Assembly (NCBI RefSeq): GCF_001426645.1
Contig: NZ_LMEX01000003.1
Location: forward strand, 35,449 to 99,448
Source of the DNA: Rhodanobacter sp. Root480
GTDB taxonomy: Bacteria; Pseudomonadota; Gammaproteobacteria; Xanthomonadales; Rhodanobacteraceae
Length of the DNA stretch: 64,000 nt
Direction: 5' to 3'
Shown: piece by piece, positions 1 to 7,621 of the stretch
Layout of the letters: every line of letters begins with the position of its first letter
How positions within the stretch are numbered: position 1 is the stretch's first letter
The notes under the pieces: model-generated
Told to the model about the DNA's origin: nothing
What the model saw: only the letters and a program-made list of their open reading frames with translations
Database searches by the model: none
Translations under genes and position numbers: made by a program

Positions 1-282
1 GCCCGCCTCCTTCGCGGCGCGGGCGCGCTGCAGCACCTCGTCGATCTCCAGCAGTTTCTGCGCCTGCACGCCGGTGTCGTAGCGCGCCGCCTGCGGGCAG
101 TAGGCGCAGTCCTCAGGGCAGCCGCCGGTCTTGATCGACAACAGGGTCGACACCTGTACCGCGTTCGGGTCGTGGTGTTCGCGGTGCACGGCGTGCGAAC
201 GGAACAACAGGTCGTTGAACGGCAGGGCGAACAGTGCGACGACCTCGTCGCGGGTCCAGTCGTGACGGACGGCAGCAGGCAT
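1..282 (-). CDS. bioB: Biotin synthase, N-terminal part (cut by window edge)
   Basis: Radical-SAM enzyme that inserts sulfur into dethiobiotin, the last step of biotin synthesis in the cytoplasm. Only the first 94 codons lie in the window; the gene continues past base 1. The radical-SAM cluster motif CxxxCxxC is present at Cys55, Cys59 and Cys62 (context [12 protein letters not shown]), as in BioB. The start is the ATG ending at 282 and gives the usual N-terminus (RHDWTRDEV followed by [18 protein letters not shown]). A BirA-like inverted repeat lies 49-82 nt upstream (331-364). In many Xanthomonadales bioB is next to comF; here a nitrite reductase-like gene lies between them. Identity is near certain. 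Confidence 0.97.
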   Translation of the reverse strand, partial: MPAAVRHDWTRDEVVALFALPFNDLLFRSHAVHREHHDPNAVQVSTLLSIKTGGCPEDCAYCPQAARYDTGVQAQKLLEIDEVLQRARAAKEAG

Positions 283-324
283 GGCGGACTCCAGGGCAGA
301 GGCCGCGAAGTGTGGGCGGGGCTC

Positions 325-370
325 GCCGCCTCGTCAACCTTAAATGAATCAGCAAGGTTGACGAGGCGGC
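325..370. promoter_or_regulatory. Perfect 17-bp inverted repeat containing a BirA-like operator
   Basis: Arms 325-341 and 354-370 are perfectly complementary around a 12-nt loop. Inside are TCGTCAACC (331-339) and GGTTGACGA (356-364), 16 nt apart. Proteobacterial BirA operators follow TTGTnAACC-N14-16-GGTTnACAA, so each half differs from that pattern by one base. It lies between bioB and the end of the nitrite reductase-like gene. It may be the biotin-responsive operator of bioB, the factor-independent stop for the upstream gene, or both; there is no T run beside the stem, which argues against a simple terminator. The BirA assignment is inference from pattern and position. Confidence 0.6.
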
Positions 371-381
371 CGCCCGCCGCG

Positions 382-2364
382 CTATTTAACGGCGTCGCGT
401 ACCGCCTTGACCTGTTCGGCAGTGACCTGCTTGGCCTGGTTGCCCCACGAAATGCGCTCGTGGTTCGCGATGTCGGCGATGTCCGCGTCGTTGAGGCTGG
501 CGGCGAACGGCGGCATCGCGCTGGGATAGCTGACGCCATCGATGGCCTCGCCATGCAGGCCGTGCAGGATCACGTCGAGCTGCTTGGTCGGATCCGCGTT
601 CAGCACGGCAGGGTTGCCCTTGAGTGGCGGAAACGCGCCGGGCAGGCCCAGACCGGTGGGCTGGTGGCAGGCCGCGCAATACGTGCCATAGAGCTGCGCG
701 CCGTGGGCCGGATCGAACGTGTACGGCCCGGTGGCCGCCGGCGGCGGCGCGGCGTTCTCATCCACCGGTGCCTTGGTGATTTGCGGCTTGGCCAGCGCCT
801 CGCCCGGCGTGGCGATCTCCAGGATGCCCTGCGCGCCCAGCACGGCGTGCGCCATCGAGTGATCCACGAACGGATAGTGGCCCGCCTCGTCCAGGGTGAG
901 GTCGAACACCGCGCCCTCGCCCGGCCCCACCGTGTAGGTGGAGACGCCGTCGATGGCCTGCGCCGGGTTGCCACCGGGGTAAACCTTGTCGAAGATCGCG
1001 CCGATCACGTGGAACGCGCTCCACAGGCTCGGCCCGGCGTTGACCACGTACAGGCGCACCAGATCGCCCGGCTTGGCGGTCAATGGATGCTGCACGTACT
1101 GGAAGGCGGCGCCGTTGAACACCACTTCGTCGGGGCGGATCTGCTGCATCTTCTCGTAGTTGCCCGCCATCAGCGTGCCGGACACCTGCTGCGTGTACCA
1201 CTCGCCCTGCACCAGCACGTAGCTTTCGGCCGCCGGCGGCAGCGGCTCGGCCGGGTCGACGATGATCGCGCCATACATGCCGTTGCCGATGTGCAGCAAT
1301 ACCGGCGGCGTACCGCAGTGGTAGAGGAAGGCGCCCGGCACCTTGGCCACGAACGAGAAGGTGATCGACTCGCCCGGCATGATGTCCACGTAATGCAGGC
1401 TCGGTGGCGTGATTGCCGAATGGAAGTCGATCGAGTGCTGCATGGTGCCGCGGTTGGTGAGGGTGACGTTCACCGTCTGCCCCTGGCGCACATGGATCAC
1501 CGGGCCGGGTACGGTCTTGCCGAACGTCCAGGCCTGGTATTGCACACCGCTGGCGATCTCCACGGTGTCGTCGCTGGAGGTGATCTGCACGTCCACGCTG
1601 TCGCCCGGTTGCAGTGGCGGCAGGCGTGCATCACGCGCCTGCTTGATCGGCTGGGTGGAAGCCAGCGACAGCGGCGTCACCGCGGCGGCGGCGGCGGCGG
1701 GGCTGGCGCTGCGCACGTTCAACGCGCTGTGCAGACCGGCCAGCAGCAGCGCCACCAGCAGCAGCACGCCAGCCAGCGCCGGACCCTGCACGCGCCAGGA
1801 CAGGTGCTGCACCTGCTCCAGCGGTACACGGCTGTTCCATTCGGAAAACCGGCGCCAGCTCGGCCAGCGGCTCTCGATCAGGTAGTCGACGCTGTATGGA
1901 CTGGGGCCGGCGCGCAGGTTGATCACGATCAGGGCGGCGAAAATCAGCACGAAGCTGATCGCTGCGCCGATGTTGTTGGCGCCCACCGAATACGGCCCGC
2001 CGAAGCCCTCGGCCGTACTCCAGATCAGCAGGCTGAAAAGAATGCCCACGACATAGGTGATCTTGCGCGCGAAGCCCAGCAGCAAGGCCAGCGCCAGCAA
2101 GGTCTCGGCGATCCGCGTGGCCCATACGAACAGGCCCACGTTCGGTGTCACCAGGGCGATCCACATCTGGAACCACCACGCCGACCACGCCGGCTGTCCG
2201 GTGGCGGCATTGTGCAGGTAGCCCACGTAGTGATCGGCAAAACCATCGGTCCAGGTCAGCGCGGCGCTTACCGCCCAGATCACGCCGAAGGCTACGCGCA
2301 GCGCGGTGCCGGCGAGTGTCGGCCAGGTCGATGGAGCGGCTTGGTTGTCGTGCGACGAGATCAT
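382..2364 (-). CDS. Membrane-anchored copper nitrite reductase-like protein with C-terminal cytochrome c domain
   Basis: 660 aa with three parts. Residues 1-155 hold about four hydrophobic helices resembling DoxX/DoxD proteins; a further helix lies near 193-215. Residues about 230-540 form two cupredoxin domains of the NirK/AniA type. Type 1 copper ligands are His310, Cys350, His358 and Met363; type 2 ligands are His315, His349 and His502; the catalytic His is His452 in an FHVIG motif followed by FDKVY, as in AniA. Residues about 550-660 are a cytochrome c with Cys563-x-x-Cys566-His567 and a likely Met ligand in SAMPPF. The predicted activity is reduction of nitrite to NO at the periplasmic face with an in-built electron donor. 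A strong ribosome site (AGGAGG) precedes the ATG. All copper ligands are present, so it is probably active; the role of the DoxX-like part is unknown. Confidence 0.85.
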   Translation of the reverse strand: MISSHDNQAAPSTWPTLAGTALRVAFGVIWAVSAALTWTDGFADHYVGYLHNAATGQPAWSAWWFQMWIALVTPNVGLFVWATRIAETLLALALLLGFARKITYVVGILFSLLIWSTAEGFGGPYSVGANNIGAAISFVLIFAALIVINLRAGPSPYSVDYLIESRWPSWRRFSEWNSRVPLEQVQHLSWRVQGPALAGVLLLVALLLAGLHSALNVRSASPAAAAAAVTPLSLASTQPIKQARDARLPPLQPGDSVDVQITSSDDTVEIASGVQYQAWTFGKTVPGPVIHVRQGQTVNVTLTNRGTMQHSIDFHSAITPPSLHYVDIMPGESITFSFVAKVPGAFLYHCGTPPVLLHIGNGMYGAIIVDPAEPLPPAAESYVLVQGEWYTQQVSGTLMAGNYEKMQQIRPDEVVFNGAAFQYVQHPLTAKPGDLVRLYVVNAGPSLWSAFHVIGAIFDKVYPGGNPAQAIDGVSTYTVGPGEGAVFDLTLDEAGHYPFVDHSMAHAVLGAQGILEIATPGEALAKPQITKAPVDENAAPPPAATGPYTFDPAHGAQLYGTYCAACHQPTGLGLPGAFPPLKGNPAVLNADPTKQLDVILHGLHGEAIDGVSYPSAMPPFAASLNDADIADIANHERISWGNQAKQVTAEQVKAVRDAVK

Positions 2365-2387
2365 GCAGGCCTCCTGGTGGGAAGAGA

Positions 2388-2417
2388 CGATGGGTACGCG
2401 ACACGGCGTACCCGTCG
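2388..2417. promoter_or_regulatory. Inverted repeat in the divergent nitrite reductase/comF intergenic region
   Basis: GGGTACGC (2392-2399) and GCGTACCC (2406-2413) are perfect 8-bp arms around a 6-nt loop, and pairing extends imperfectly by about four bases on each side. It lies 24-53 nt upstream of the nitrite reductase-like start codon and about 85 nt before comF. The position suits an operator or a 5' UTR hairpin. It matches neither an FNR site nor the NsrR pattern, so the regulator is unknown. Confidence 0.35.
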
Positions 2418-2501
2418 ATCATCGAGTGTAGAGCGTGAACGTGCAATCGGCGCGAACCGGTTTTTGCCGCTACCATCGAGCGATGCCGGAACGGTAGGTA
2501 C

Positions 2502-3215
2502 ATGGACACGACCCATCGCCAGCGATCCTGGCCGGTGCTGCTGCACTGGCTGTTGCCACTGCGCTGCCTGCTGTGCGGGGGCGCGGGCGCGCACGGCATG
2601 GACTTGTGTGCCGACTGCAGCGACGAACTGCCGCGCAACCGGAGCTGTTGCGCCCGCTGCGCCCTGCCGCTGGCCGCGCCCGCCGCGCTGTGCGGCGAAT
2701 GCCAGCGGCGGTCGCCACCATGGGATGCCGCGTGGGCGCCGTTCCGCTACGGCTGGCCGTTGAACCGGCTGGAATCACGCTTCAAATTCGGCGCCGACCT
2801 GGCTGCCGGCCGCGTGCTGTCCAGCCTGTGGCAGCGCGAAAGCCGCCCCATGGCATTGCCCCGGCAGATCCTGACCGTGCCGCTGCACCGCAGCCGCCTG
2901 CGCCAGCGCGGCTACAACCAGGTGCTGGAACTGGCACGGCCGCTGGCGCGCGAACTGCGCCTGTCGCTATGCGTCGATGCGATCCAGCGCGTGCGCCGCA
3001 CCGAGGCGCAGACCGAGCTCGATGCGGTAGCTCGCCGACGCAACGTGCGTGGCGCCTTCGCGTTGCGCGAGGGCGTGGCGCTGGCGCCGCACGTGGCGGT
3101 GATCGACGACGTGATGACCACCGGCGCCACCCTGGCCGAATGCGCCCGTGTGCTGAAACGTGCAGGCGTGCAGAGGGTCGACGTGTGGGCGCTGGCGCGG
3201 GCCGGCAACCGGTAG
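2502..3215 (+). CDS. comF: ComF family phosphoribosyltransferase-like protein
   Basis: 237 aa. The N-terminus has two cysteine clusters (Cys22/25/36/39 and Cys49/50/53/64/67) that look like zinc ribbons. The C-terminal half is a type I phosphoribosyltransferase fold with the PRPP-binding loop VIDDVMTTGAT at about 200-210. ComF proteins are needed for DNA uptake in competent bacteria; their catalytic activity is not settled. The start is the ATG that puts the first CxxC at residue 22, and the length is normal for the family. The TAG stop lies inside the left arm of the inverted repeat that begins at 3212. It is divergent from the nitrite reductase-like gene and convergent with ubiA. Confidence 0.93.
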   Translation: MDTTHRQRSWPVLLHWLLPLRCLLCGGAGAHGMDLCADCSDELPRNRSCCARCALPLAAPAALCGECQRRSPPWDAAWAPFRYGWPLNRLESRFKFGADLAAGRVLSSLWQRESRPMALPRQILTVPLHRSRLRQRGYNQVLELARPLARELRLSLCVDAIQRVRRTEAQTELDAVARRRNVRGAFALREGVALAPHVAVIDDVMTTGATLAECARVLKRAGVQRVDVWALARAGNR

Positions 3216-3345
3216 GAGCGCACCCTGTGCGCGATGCTCTTGGCTCTTGGCTCTTGCGAATCCCGAATCCCGAATCCCGAATCCCGAATCCGGAATCCGG
3301 AATCCGGAATCCCGCAAAAGCATCGCGCACAGGGTGCGCTCCTAC
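3212..3345. repeat. REP-like inverted repeat element with 27-bp perfect arms
   Basis: Left arm 3212-3238 starts GTAGGAGCGCACC and is exactly complementary to right arm 3319-3345. The loop is filled by a heptamer array. The GTAGGAGC core recurs at 34427-34492 and 54226-54317, so this is a dispersed family resembling the REP doublets of Xanthomonadaceae. The arms carry the TAG stop codons of both flanking convergent genes, comF (3213-3215) and ubiA (3342-3344). It probably also folds as a bidirectional transcription stop. Confidence 0.85.
3237..3313. repeat. Heptamer tandem array, 11 units
   Basis: Eleven consecutive 7-nt units fill the loop of the inverted repeat: three CTCTTGG-type units (3237-3257), then eight GAATCCC or GAATCCG units (3258-3313). 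It is a simple-sequence array prone to copy-number change. It is not a CRISPR, because the units are 7 nt with no spacers. Confidence 0.85.
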
Positions 3346-4367
3346 ATGGCAAGTGCCAGCACGATGCCGATCCACAGCGCCAGCCCGACCCAGTTGTTGT
3401 GGCGGAAGGCGGCCAGGCAGGCGTCGCGTTGGCGGTCGCGGATCAGCCACAACTGCCAGGCGAACAAGCCGGCCACTGCCAGCAGGGACAGCCAGAACGG
3501 CCAGCCCAGCGCGGCGCGCTGGCCCACGAACAGCATCGCCAGCAGGAACGTGCCCATCAGCACGCCCAGGATCGGCACGTCGGCATCGCCAAACAGGATC
3601 GCGGTGGACTTGGCGCCGGCCTTGAGGTCGTCTTCGCGATCGACCATCGCGTATTCGGTGTCGTAGATCACCGACCACAGGATGTTGCCGATGAACAGCA
3701 GCCAGCCCACCGGTGACACCGTGCCGGTCGTGGCCGCGAACGCCATCGGGATCGCCCAGCCGAACGCCGCGCCCAACACCACCTGCGGCATGTAGGTGTA
3801 GCGCTTGGTGAACGGGTACAGCGCCGCCAGCGCCGCGCCCACGAAGGACAATTCGATGGTCAGCCGGTTGGTGAACAACACCAGCACGAACGCGACCGCC
3901 AGCAGCGCGCCGGCCACCAGCAGCGCCTCGCGCGGCGTGACCCGGCCGGCGGCAATCGGCCGCCCCGCCGTGCGGGCCACCTGCGGGTCGAGGTGGCGGT
4001 CAGCGTAATCGTTGATGGCGCAGCCGGCGGCGCGCATCGCGAACACCCCCAGGGTGAAGATGGCCAGCAGCTTCCAGGACGGGAAATCGCCCGCCGCCAG
4101 CCACAGCGCCCACCAGGTCGGCCACAGCAGCAGCAGCGCGCCGATCGGGCGGTCCATGCGGGTCAGCACCAGGTAATCCAGCGCCTTCTCGCGGTGGCGC
4201 GCAGGCCAGCGGCGCAGCAGCCAGTTCAGGACCCGCGTGGCCGTGGTGGAGCTGTCGGCCGGGCGCGGCGCCTTCGCGCGTGGTCGCGTCGCCGCGCCAG
4301 GGCGCGGGCGGGGGGCTGGCGAGGGGGCGGCTTTCTGCGGGCGGCGCTTGCGGGACGTGGGAGCCAT
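3342..4367 (-). CDS. ubiA: 4-hydroxybenzoate polyprenyltransferase
   Basis: 341-aa integral membrane prenyltransferase that attaches the polyprenyl tail to 4-hydroxybenzoate in ubiquinone synthesis. The two Asp-rich Mg-diphosphate motifs are visible: N119-D120-YAD-RHLD127, and YDTEYAMVDREDD at 235-247. About eight or nine hydrophobic helices follow residue 70. The first 45 residues are a basic Pro/Ala/Arg-rich extension not found in E. coli UbiA, so the true start could be internal, for example near Met71, although the upstream reading frame is open and begins with ATG. The TAG stop is provided by the right arm of the inverted repeat at 3319-3345. Confidence 0.95.
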   Translation of the reverse strand: MAPTSRKRRPQKAAPSPAPRPRPGAATRPRAKAPRPADSSTTATRVLNWLLRRWPARHREKALDYLVLTRMDRPIGALLLLWPTWWALWLAAGDFPSWKLLAIFTLGVFAMRAAGCAINDYADRHLDPQVARTAGRPIAAGRVTPREALLVAGALLAVAFVLVLFTNRLTIELSFVGAALAALYPFTKRYTYMPQVVLGAAFGWAIPMAFAATTGTVSPVGWLLFIGNILWSVIYDTEYAMVDREDDLKAGAKSTAILFGDADVPILGVLMGTFLLAMLFVGQRAALGWPFWLSLLAVAGLFAWQLWLIRDRQRDACLAAFRHNNWVGLALWIGIVLALAM

Positions 4368-4586
4368 GGGCGAAGTTTAGCCCGAGCCCGGTGCCGTGGC
4401 TGTGCCACGCCGCACGCCCGCTGCGACCCTGCCCGCGGCGTGGATCGACGAGGAAAACACGCCGGCTTCGACCATGGTCGCCCTAAAGCGCCATGACAAA
4501 CAGCCGATACATGTTCAGGCCTGCCGTTTCGGCCCTCCGCCACCTCTGGCCTTGGGCGGATGGCGCCTTGGAGTTCGGGAGGAGTG

Positions 4587-5708
4587 ATGGTCGAGTGTGA
4601 ATGCTCCGGGCGGGAGAACCAGGCGGCGTCGGGCACAGCCAACGTCGAGCCTGTCGACGCGTCCCGGTTGCTGGCGCATTCGCGCCTGCTCGATTCCGTG
4701 GCGGCGTTCACCCATCACCGCGACGTCGATGCGCTCGATCACAGCCTGGTGCTGTCGCTGGCCGAATTGACTTCGGCGCACAGCGTGTCGCTGGGCAAAT
4801 ACACCGCCGACAACCTTGGCCGGCTGCGTACCGTGGTGCGCTGCACGGTGGGCGCCCATGGCCATTACGAGTTGCGTGCGTTCGAGCCGGCGCCGAATGA
4901 TCCGTCGCTGCACCTGTTGCGCCAGGGACTGGAGCGGGTGGACGCGCATGCGGAACAGGGTGCCGAAGGGCTGCACCGGCTGATCGTGCCGATACTTTCC
5001 GAAGGCCGCGCGGTGGGCGCGTTGCAACTGGAAAGCGACGTGCCTTGCGGCGACAGCCTGCCGCTGGTCGCCGGCTTCGCGCGCATCTATGCCAATTACA
5101 CCGCGCTGCTCAACGAGAGCGAGCGCGACAAGCTGACCGGCTTGTACAACCGCCGCACGTTCGAACGGCACCTGCGACGCCTGTTGCAGCCGGACCCTGC
5201 GGCGATCACCACCGAAGCGCTTGACGAGCGCCGTCATGGTGGGCCGTCTGCGCGCGACGAGGTCTGGCTGGCCATCCTCGACATCGATCACTTCAAGCGC
5301 ATCAACGACAGCTACGGCCATGTCTACGGTGACGAGGTGATCCTGCTGCTGGCACAGCAGATGCGCGCCTGTTTCCGCCAGTCCGACGTGTTGTTCCGCT
5401 TCGGCGGCGAGGAGTTCGTGATCCTGCTGGCGGCGCATGACGAAGCCACCGTGCGCAGCGTGCTGGAGCGGTTCCGCCTGCGCATGGCCGCGTACGTCTT
5501 TCCGCAGGTGGAGCACGTCACCGTCAGCGTCGGCTATGCGCGTATCGGCGAGCACGACTACCCCGCGACCATCCTCGAGCGCGCGGACAAGGCGCTGTAC
5601 TTTGCCAAGGAGCACGGGCGCAACTGCGTGCAGGGCTTCGAGGCGCTGACGGCGCAGGGCCTGCTGGCCTCCGGCGGCGCGGCGGCGGGAAGCATCGACC
5701 TGTTCTGA
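4587..5708 (+). CDS. Soluble diguanylate cyclase (GAF-like and GGDEF domains)
   Basis: 373 aa predicted to make the second messenger c-di-GMP from GTP. The N-terminal 175 residues look like a GAF-type sensor; the C-terminal half is a GGDEF domain with active site GG-E-E-F at 273-277. The product-inhibition I-site RxxD (Arg264 to Asp267) sits exactly five residues before it, so the enzyme should be active and feedback-inhibited. No membrane segment is seen. I chose the ATG at 4587 because GGGAGGAG lies directly upstream; an earlier in-frame ATG at 4560 has no such site. The stop codon falls in the first unit of a 14-nt repeat array. Confidence 0.9.
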   Translation: MVECECSGRENQAASGTANVEPVDASRLLAHSRLLDSVAAFTHHRDVDALDHSLVLSLAELTSAHSVSLGKYTADNLGRLRTVVRCTVGAHGHYELRAFEPAPNDPSLHLLRQGLERVDAHAEQGAEGLHRLIVPILSEGRAVGALQLESDVPCGDSLPLVAGFARIYANYTALLNESERDKLTGLYNRRTFERHLRRLLQPDPAAITTEALDERRHGGPSARDEVWLAILDIDHFKRINDSYGHVYGDEVILLLAQQMRACFRQSDVLFRFGGEEFVILLAAHDEATVRSVLERFRLRMAAYVFPQVEHVTVSVGYARIGEHDYPATILERADKALYFAKEHGRNCVQGFEALTAQGLLASGGAAAGSIDLF

Positions 5709-5751
5709 CCGACCTGTTCTGATCGAGCTACCCTGGCCGAGCTACCCTGGC
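5696..5751. repeat. Two back-to-back 14-nt duplications
   Basis: Four 14-nt units in register: CGACCTGTTCTGAC, CGACCTGTTCTGAT, then CGAGCTACCCTGGC twice, with a partial CGAGC after. The first unit contains the last codons and TGA stop of the diguanylate cyclase. The block separates that gene from the end of ilvA. It looks like recent slippage duplication of the gene end. Confidence 0.75.
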
Positions 5752-5764
5752 CGAGCCGCGCGGG

Positions 5765-7357
5765 TCAGCCCTGCAGCAACAGCCGATAGGCGCTGTGGTC
5801 GCTCTCGTTGCGATACGGATAGCCCAGCGTTTCGAGGAAGCGCTGGAACAGTTCGCGTTCGTCCGGCGGCACCTGGATGCCGACCAGGATGCGGCCGTAA
5901 TCGGCGCCCTGGTTGCGGTAGTGGAACAGGCTGATGTTCCAGTCCGGGTGCATGTGGCCCAGGAAGCGGGTCAGCGCGCCGGGGCGCTCGGGGAATTCGA
6001 AACGGTACAGCTGCTCGTCCTGCGCCAGTGGCGAGCGGCCGCCCACCATGTGGCGCAGATGCAACTTGGCCAACTCGTCGTCGGTGAGGTCGAGCACACC
6101 GAAATCCTGCGCGTGGAAGGCGGCGATCAAGGCCTCGCGTTCGTTCCGGCCGGTGGTCTGCACGCCCACGAAGATGTGCGCCAGCCGGGTGTCGCCGACG
6201 CGGTAGTTGAACTCGGTGATGCTGCGATCGCCCAGCGTGGCGCAGAAACGGCGGAAGCTGCCGCGTTGCTCGGGTACGGTCACCGCGAACACGGCCTCGT
6301 GCTGCTCACCGACTTCGGCGCGCTCGGCCACGAAGCGCAGCTGATCGAAATTCATGTTGGCGCCGGAGACGATCGCCACCAGCGCGCCCTCGCTCTCCTC
6401 GCCCGCGGCCTTCTGGTCGGTGATGTATTGCTTGAGACCGGCCAGCGCCAGCGCGCCAGCGGGTTCGGGAACGCTGCGGGTTTCCTGGAACACGTCGCGG
6501 ATGGCGGCGCAGATCGCATCGGTATCGACCCGCAGCATGGCGTCAACGTGACGCTTGCACAGGGCATAGGTGCGTACGCCGACCTGCTTCACTGCGGTGC
6601 CATCGGAAAACAGGCCCACTTCGTCCAGCGTCACCCGTTCGCCGGTTTCCAGCGAGCGGGCCATCGCATCGGAGTCGGCCGCCTGCACGCCGATGACCTT
6701 GACCTCCGGGCGCAGCGACTTGATGCAGGCGGCCACGCCGGCCAGCAGGCCGCCGCCGCCCACCGGCACGAACACCGCATCCAACGGGCCTGGGTGCTGG
6801 CGCAGGATCTCCAGGCCGATGGTGGCCTGGCCGGCGATCACGTCCGGGTCGTCGAACGGGTGCACCACGGTGTAGCTGTGGGCGTACTGCAGGCGCAGCG
6901 CCTCGGCCTGGGCCTCGCTGTACGAGTTGCCGCACAACACCACTTCGACGGAACTGCCGCCGATGCGGCGCACGGCATCCAGCTTGACCTTCGGTACCGT
7001 CACCGGCATCACGATGACCGCGTGGATGCCCAGCTTCGCCGCCGCCAGCGCCACGCCCTGGGCATGGTTGCCGGCGGACGCGGCGATCACGCCGCAGGCA
7101 CGCTGGGGCGGGTCGAGGCGGCTCATCTTGTTGTAGGCGCCGCGCAGCTTGAACGAAAAGACCGGTTGCTGATCCTCGCGCTTCAACGCCACCGACCGGC
7201 CGTAGCGGGTCGACAACAGCGGTGCCGGCTGCAACGCCGTCTCGCGCGCCACGTCGTAGACGCGCGCGGCGTACATGCGCCGCAGCAACTCCTCGTCGGA
7301 CAACGAGGGCACCCCGTCCGGTTGCACCGGCGCCTTGCTGGTGACGGCATTCATCAT
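5765..7357 (-). CDS. ilvA: Threonine ammonia-lyase, biosynthetic
   Basis: 530-aa PLP enzyme that deaminates threonine to 2-oxobutanoate, the committed step to isoleucine. The PLP lysine is Lys70 in SFKLRGAYN, and the glycine-rich phosphate loop VGGGGLLAG is present. The last 190 residues carry two ACT-like regulatory domains (ending about SLFHYRNQG), which in the biosynthetic form bind isoleucine. It is the last gene of the leu-ilv operon. Its ATG overlaps the TGA of ilvM (TGATG), indicating translational coupling; a second Met follows at once and could be the start. In Xanthomonas genomes this gene is sometimes labelled tdcB, but the regulatory tail supports the biosynthetic role. Confidence 0.96.
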   Translation of the reverse strand: MMNAVTSKAPVQPDGVPSLSDEELLRRMYAARVYDVARETALQPAPLLSTRYGRSVALKREDQQPVFSFKLRGAYNKMSRLDPPQRACGVIAASAGNHAQGVALAAAKLGIHAVIVMPVTVPKVKLDAVRRIGGSSVEVVLCGNSYSEAQAEALRLQYAHSYTVVHPFDDPDVIAGQATIGLEILRQHPGPLDAVFVPVGGGGLLAGVAACIKSLRPEVKVIGVQAADSDAMARSLETGERVTLDEVGLFSDGTAVKQVGVRTYALCKRHVDAMLRVDTDAICAAIRDVFQETRSVPEPAGALALAGLKQYITDQKAAGEESEGALVAIVSGANMNFDQLRFVAERAEVGEQHEAVFAVTVPEQRGSFRRFCATLGDRSITEFNYRVGDTRLAHIFVGVQTTGRNEREALIAAFHAQDFGVLDLTDDELAKLHLRHMVGGRSPLAQDEQLYRFEFPERPGALTRFLGHMHPDWNISLFHYRNQGADYGRILVGIQVPPDERELFQRFLETLGYPYRNESDHSAYRLLLQG

Positions 7358-7611
7358 CAGTCCGCCGTTGCCTGGTGGCTGACTTCAAGCACGTCGATCA
7401 GCTTGCGCGTCTGGCGCACGATCTGCACCACGGCCTGGTCGTCGCCGCGGATGCTGAGCACCAGCTTCGAGATGGCGGGGTCGGCGGTGGCGGCCACGTT
7501 GAGCGAGTCGATGTTGTAGCTGCGCGAGGCGAACAGCCCGGCCACGCGCACCAGCGCGCCGGTTTCGTTCTGCAGCATGATGGTAAGCGTGTGTTGCGTG
7601 ACGGCGTTCAT
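7357..7611 (-). CDS. ilvM: Acetolactate synthase small (regulatory) subunit, short IlvM-type
   Basis: 84 aa, a single ACT domain (TLTIMLQNETGALVRVAGLF, then SYNIDSLNVA), close to the length of E. coli IlvM and half that of IlvH. It should bind the IlvG large subunit and confer or modulate branched-chain amino acid inhibition. The reading frame is open further upstream but would run into ilvG. ATG codons at 7617 and 7611 are possible; 7611 has a GAGCGG site at better spacing. It follows ilvG by about 10 nt and overlaps ilvA by 1 nt. Confidence 0.93.
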   Translation of the reverse strand: MNAVTQHTLTIMLQNETGALVRVAGLFASRSYNIDSLNVAATADPAISKLVLSIRGDDQAVVQIVRQTRKLIDVLEVSHQATAD

Positions 7612-7621
7612 GGGCATCCGC

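Noticed and set aside
2365-2501. FNR or NsrR site for the nitrite reductase-like gene
   Set aside because: No TTGAT-N4-ATCAA or NsrR-type palindrome could be found; only an unassigned inverted repeat is present.
172-2763. 863-aa open frame on the plus strand
   Set aside because: Antisense shadow of the nitrite reductase-like gene: Arg/Gly/His-rich with no domain, while the opposite strand encodes all copper and heme motifs.
3237-3313. Possible CRISPR array
   Set aside because: Units are 7 nt with no spacers and no cas genes nearby.
4226-4711. 161-aa minus-strand frame between ubiA and the diguanylate cyclase
   Set aside because: Overlaps both genes; Arg/Pro/Ala-rich without any motif or ribosome site.
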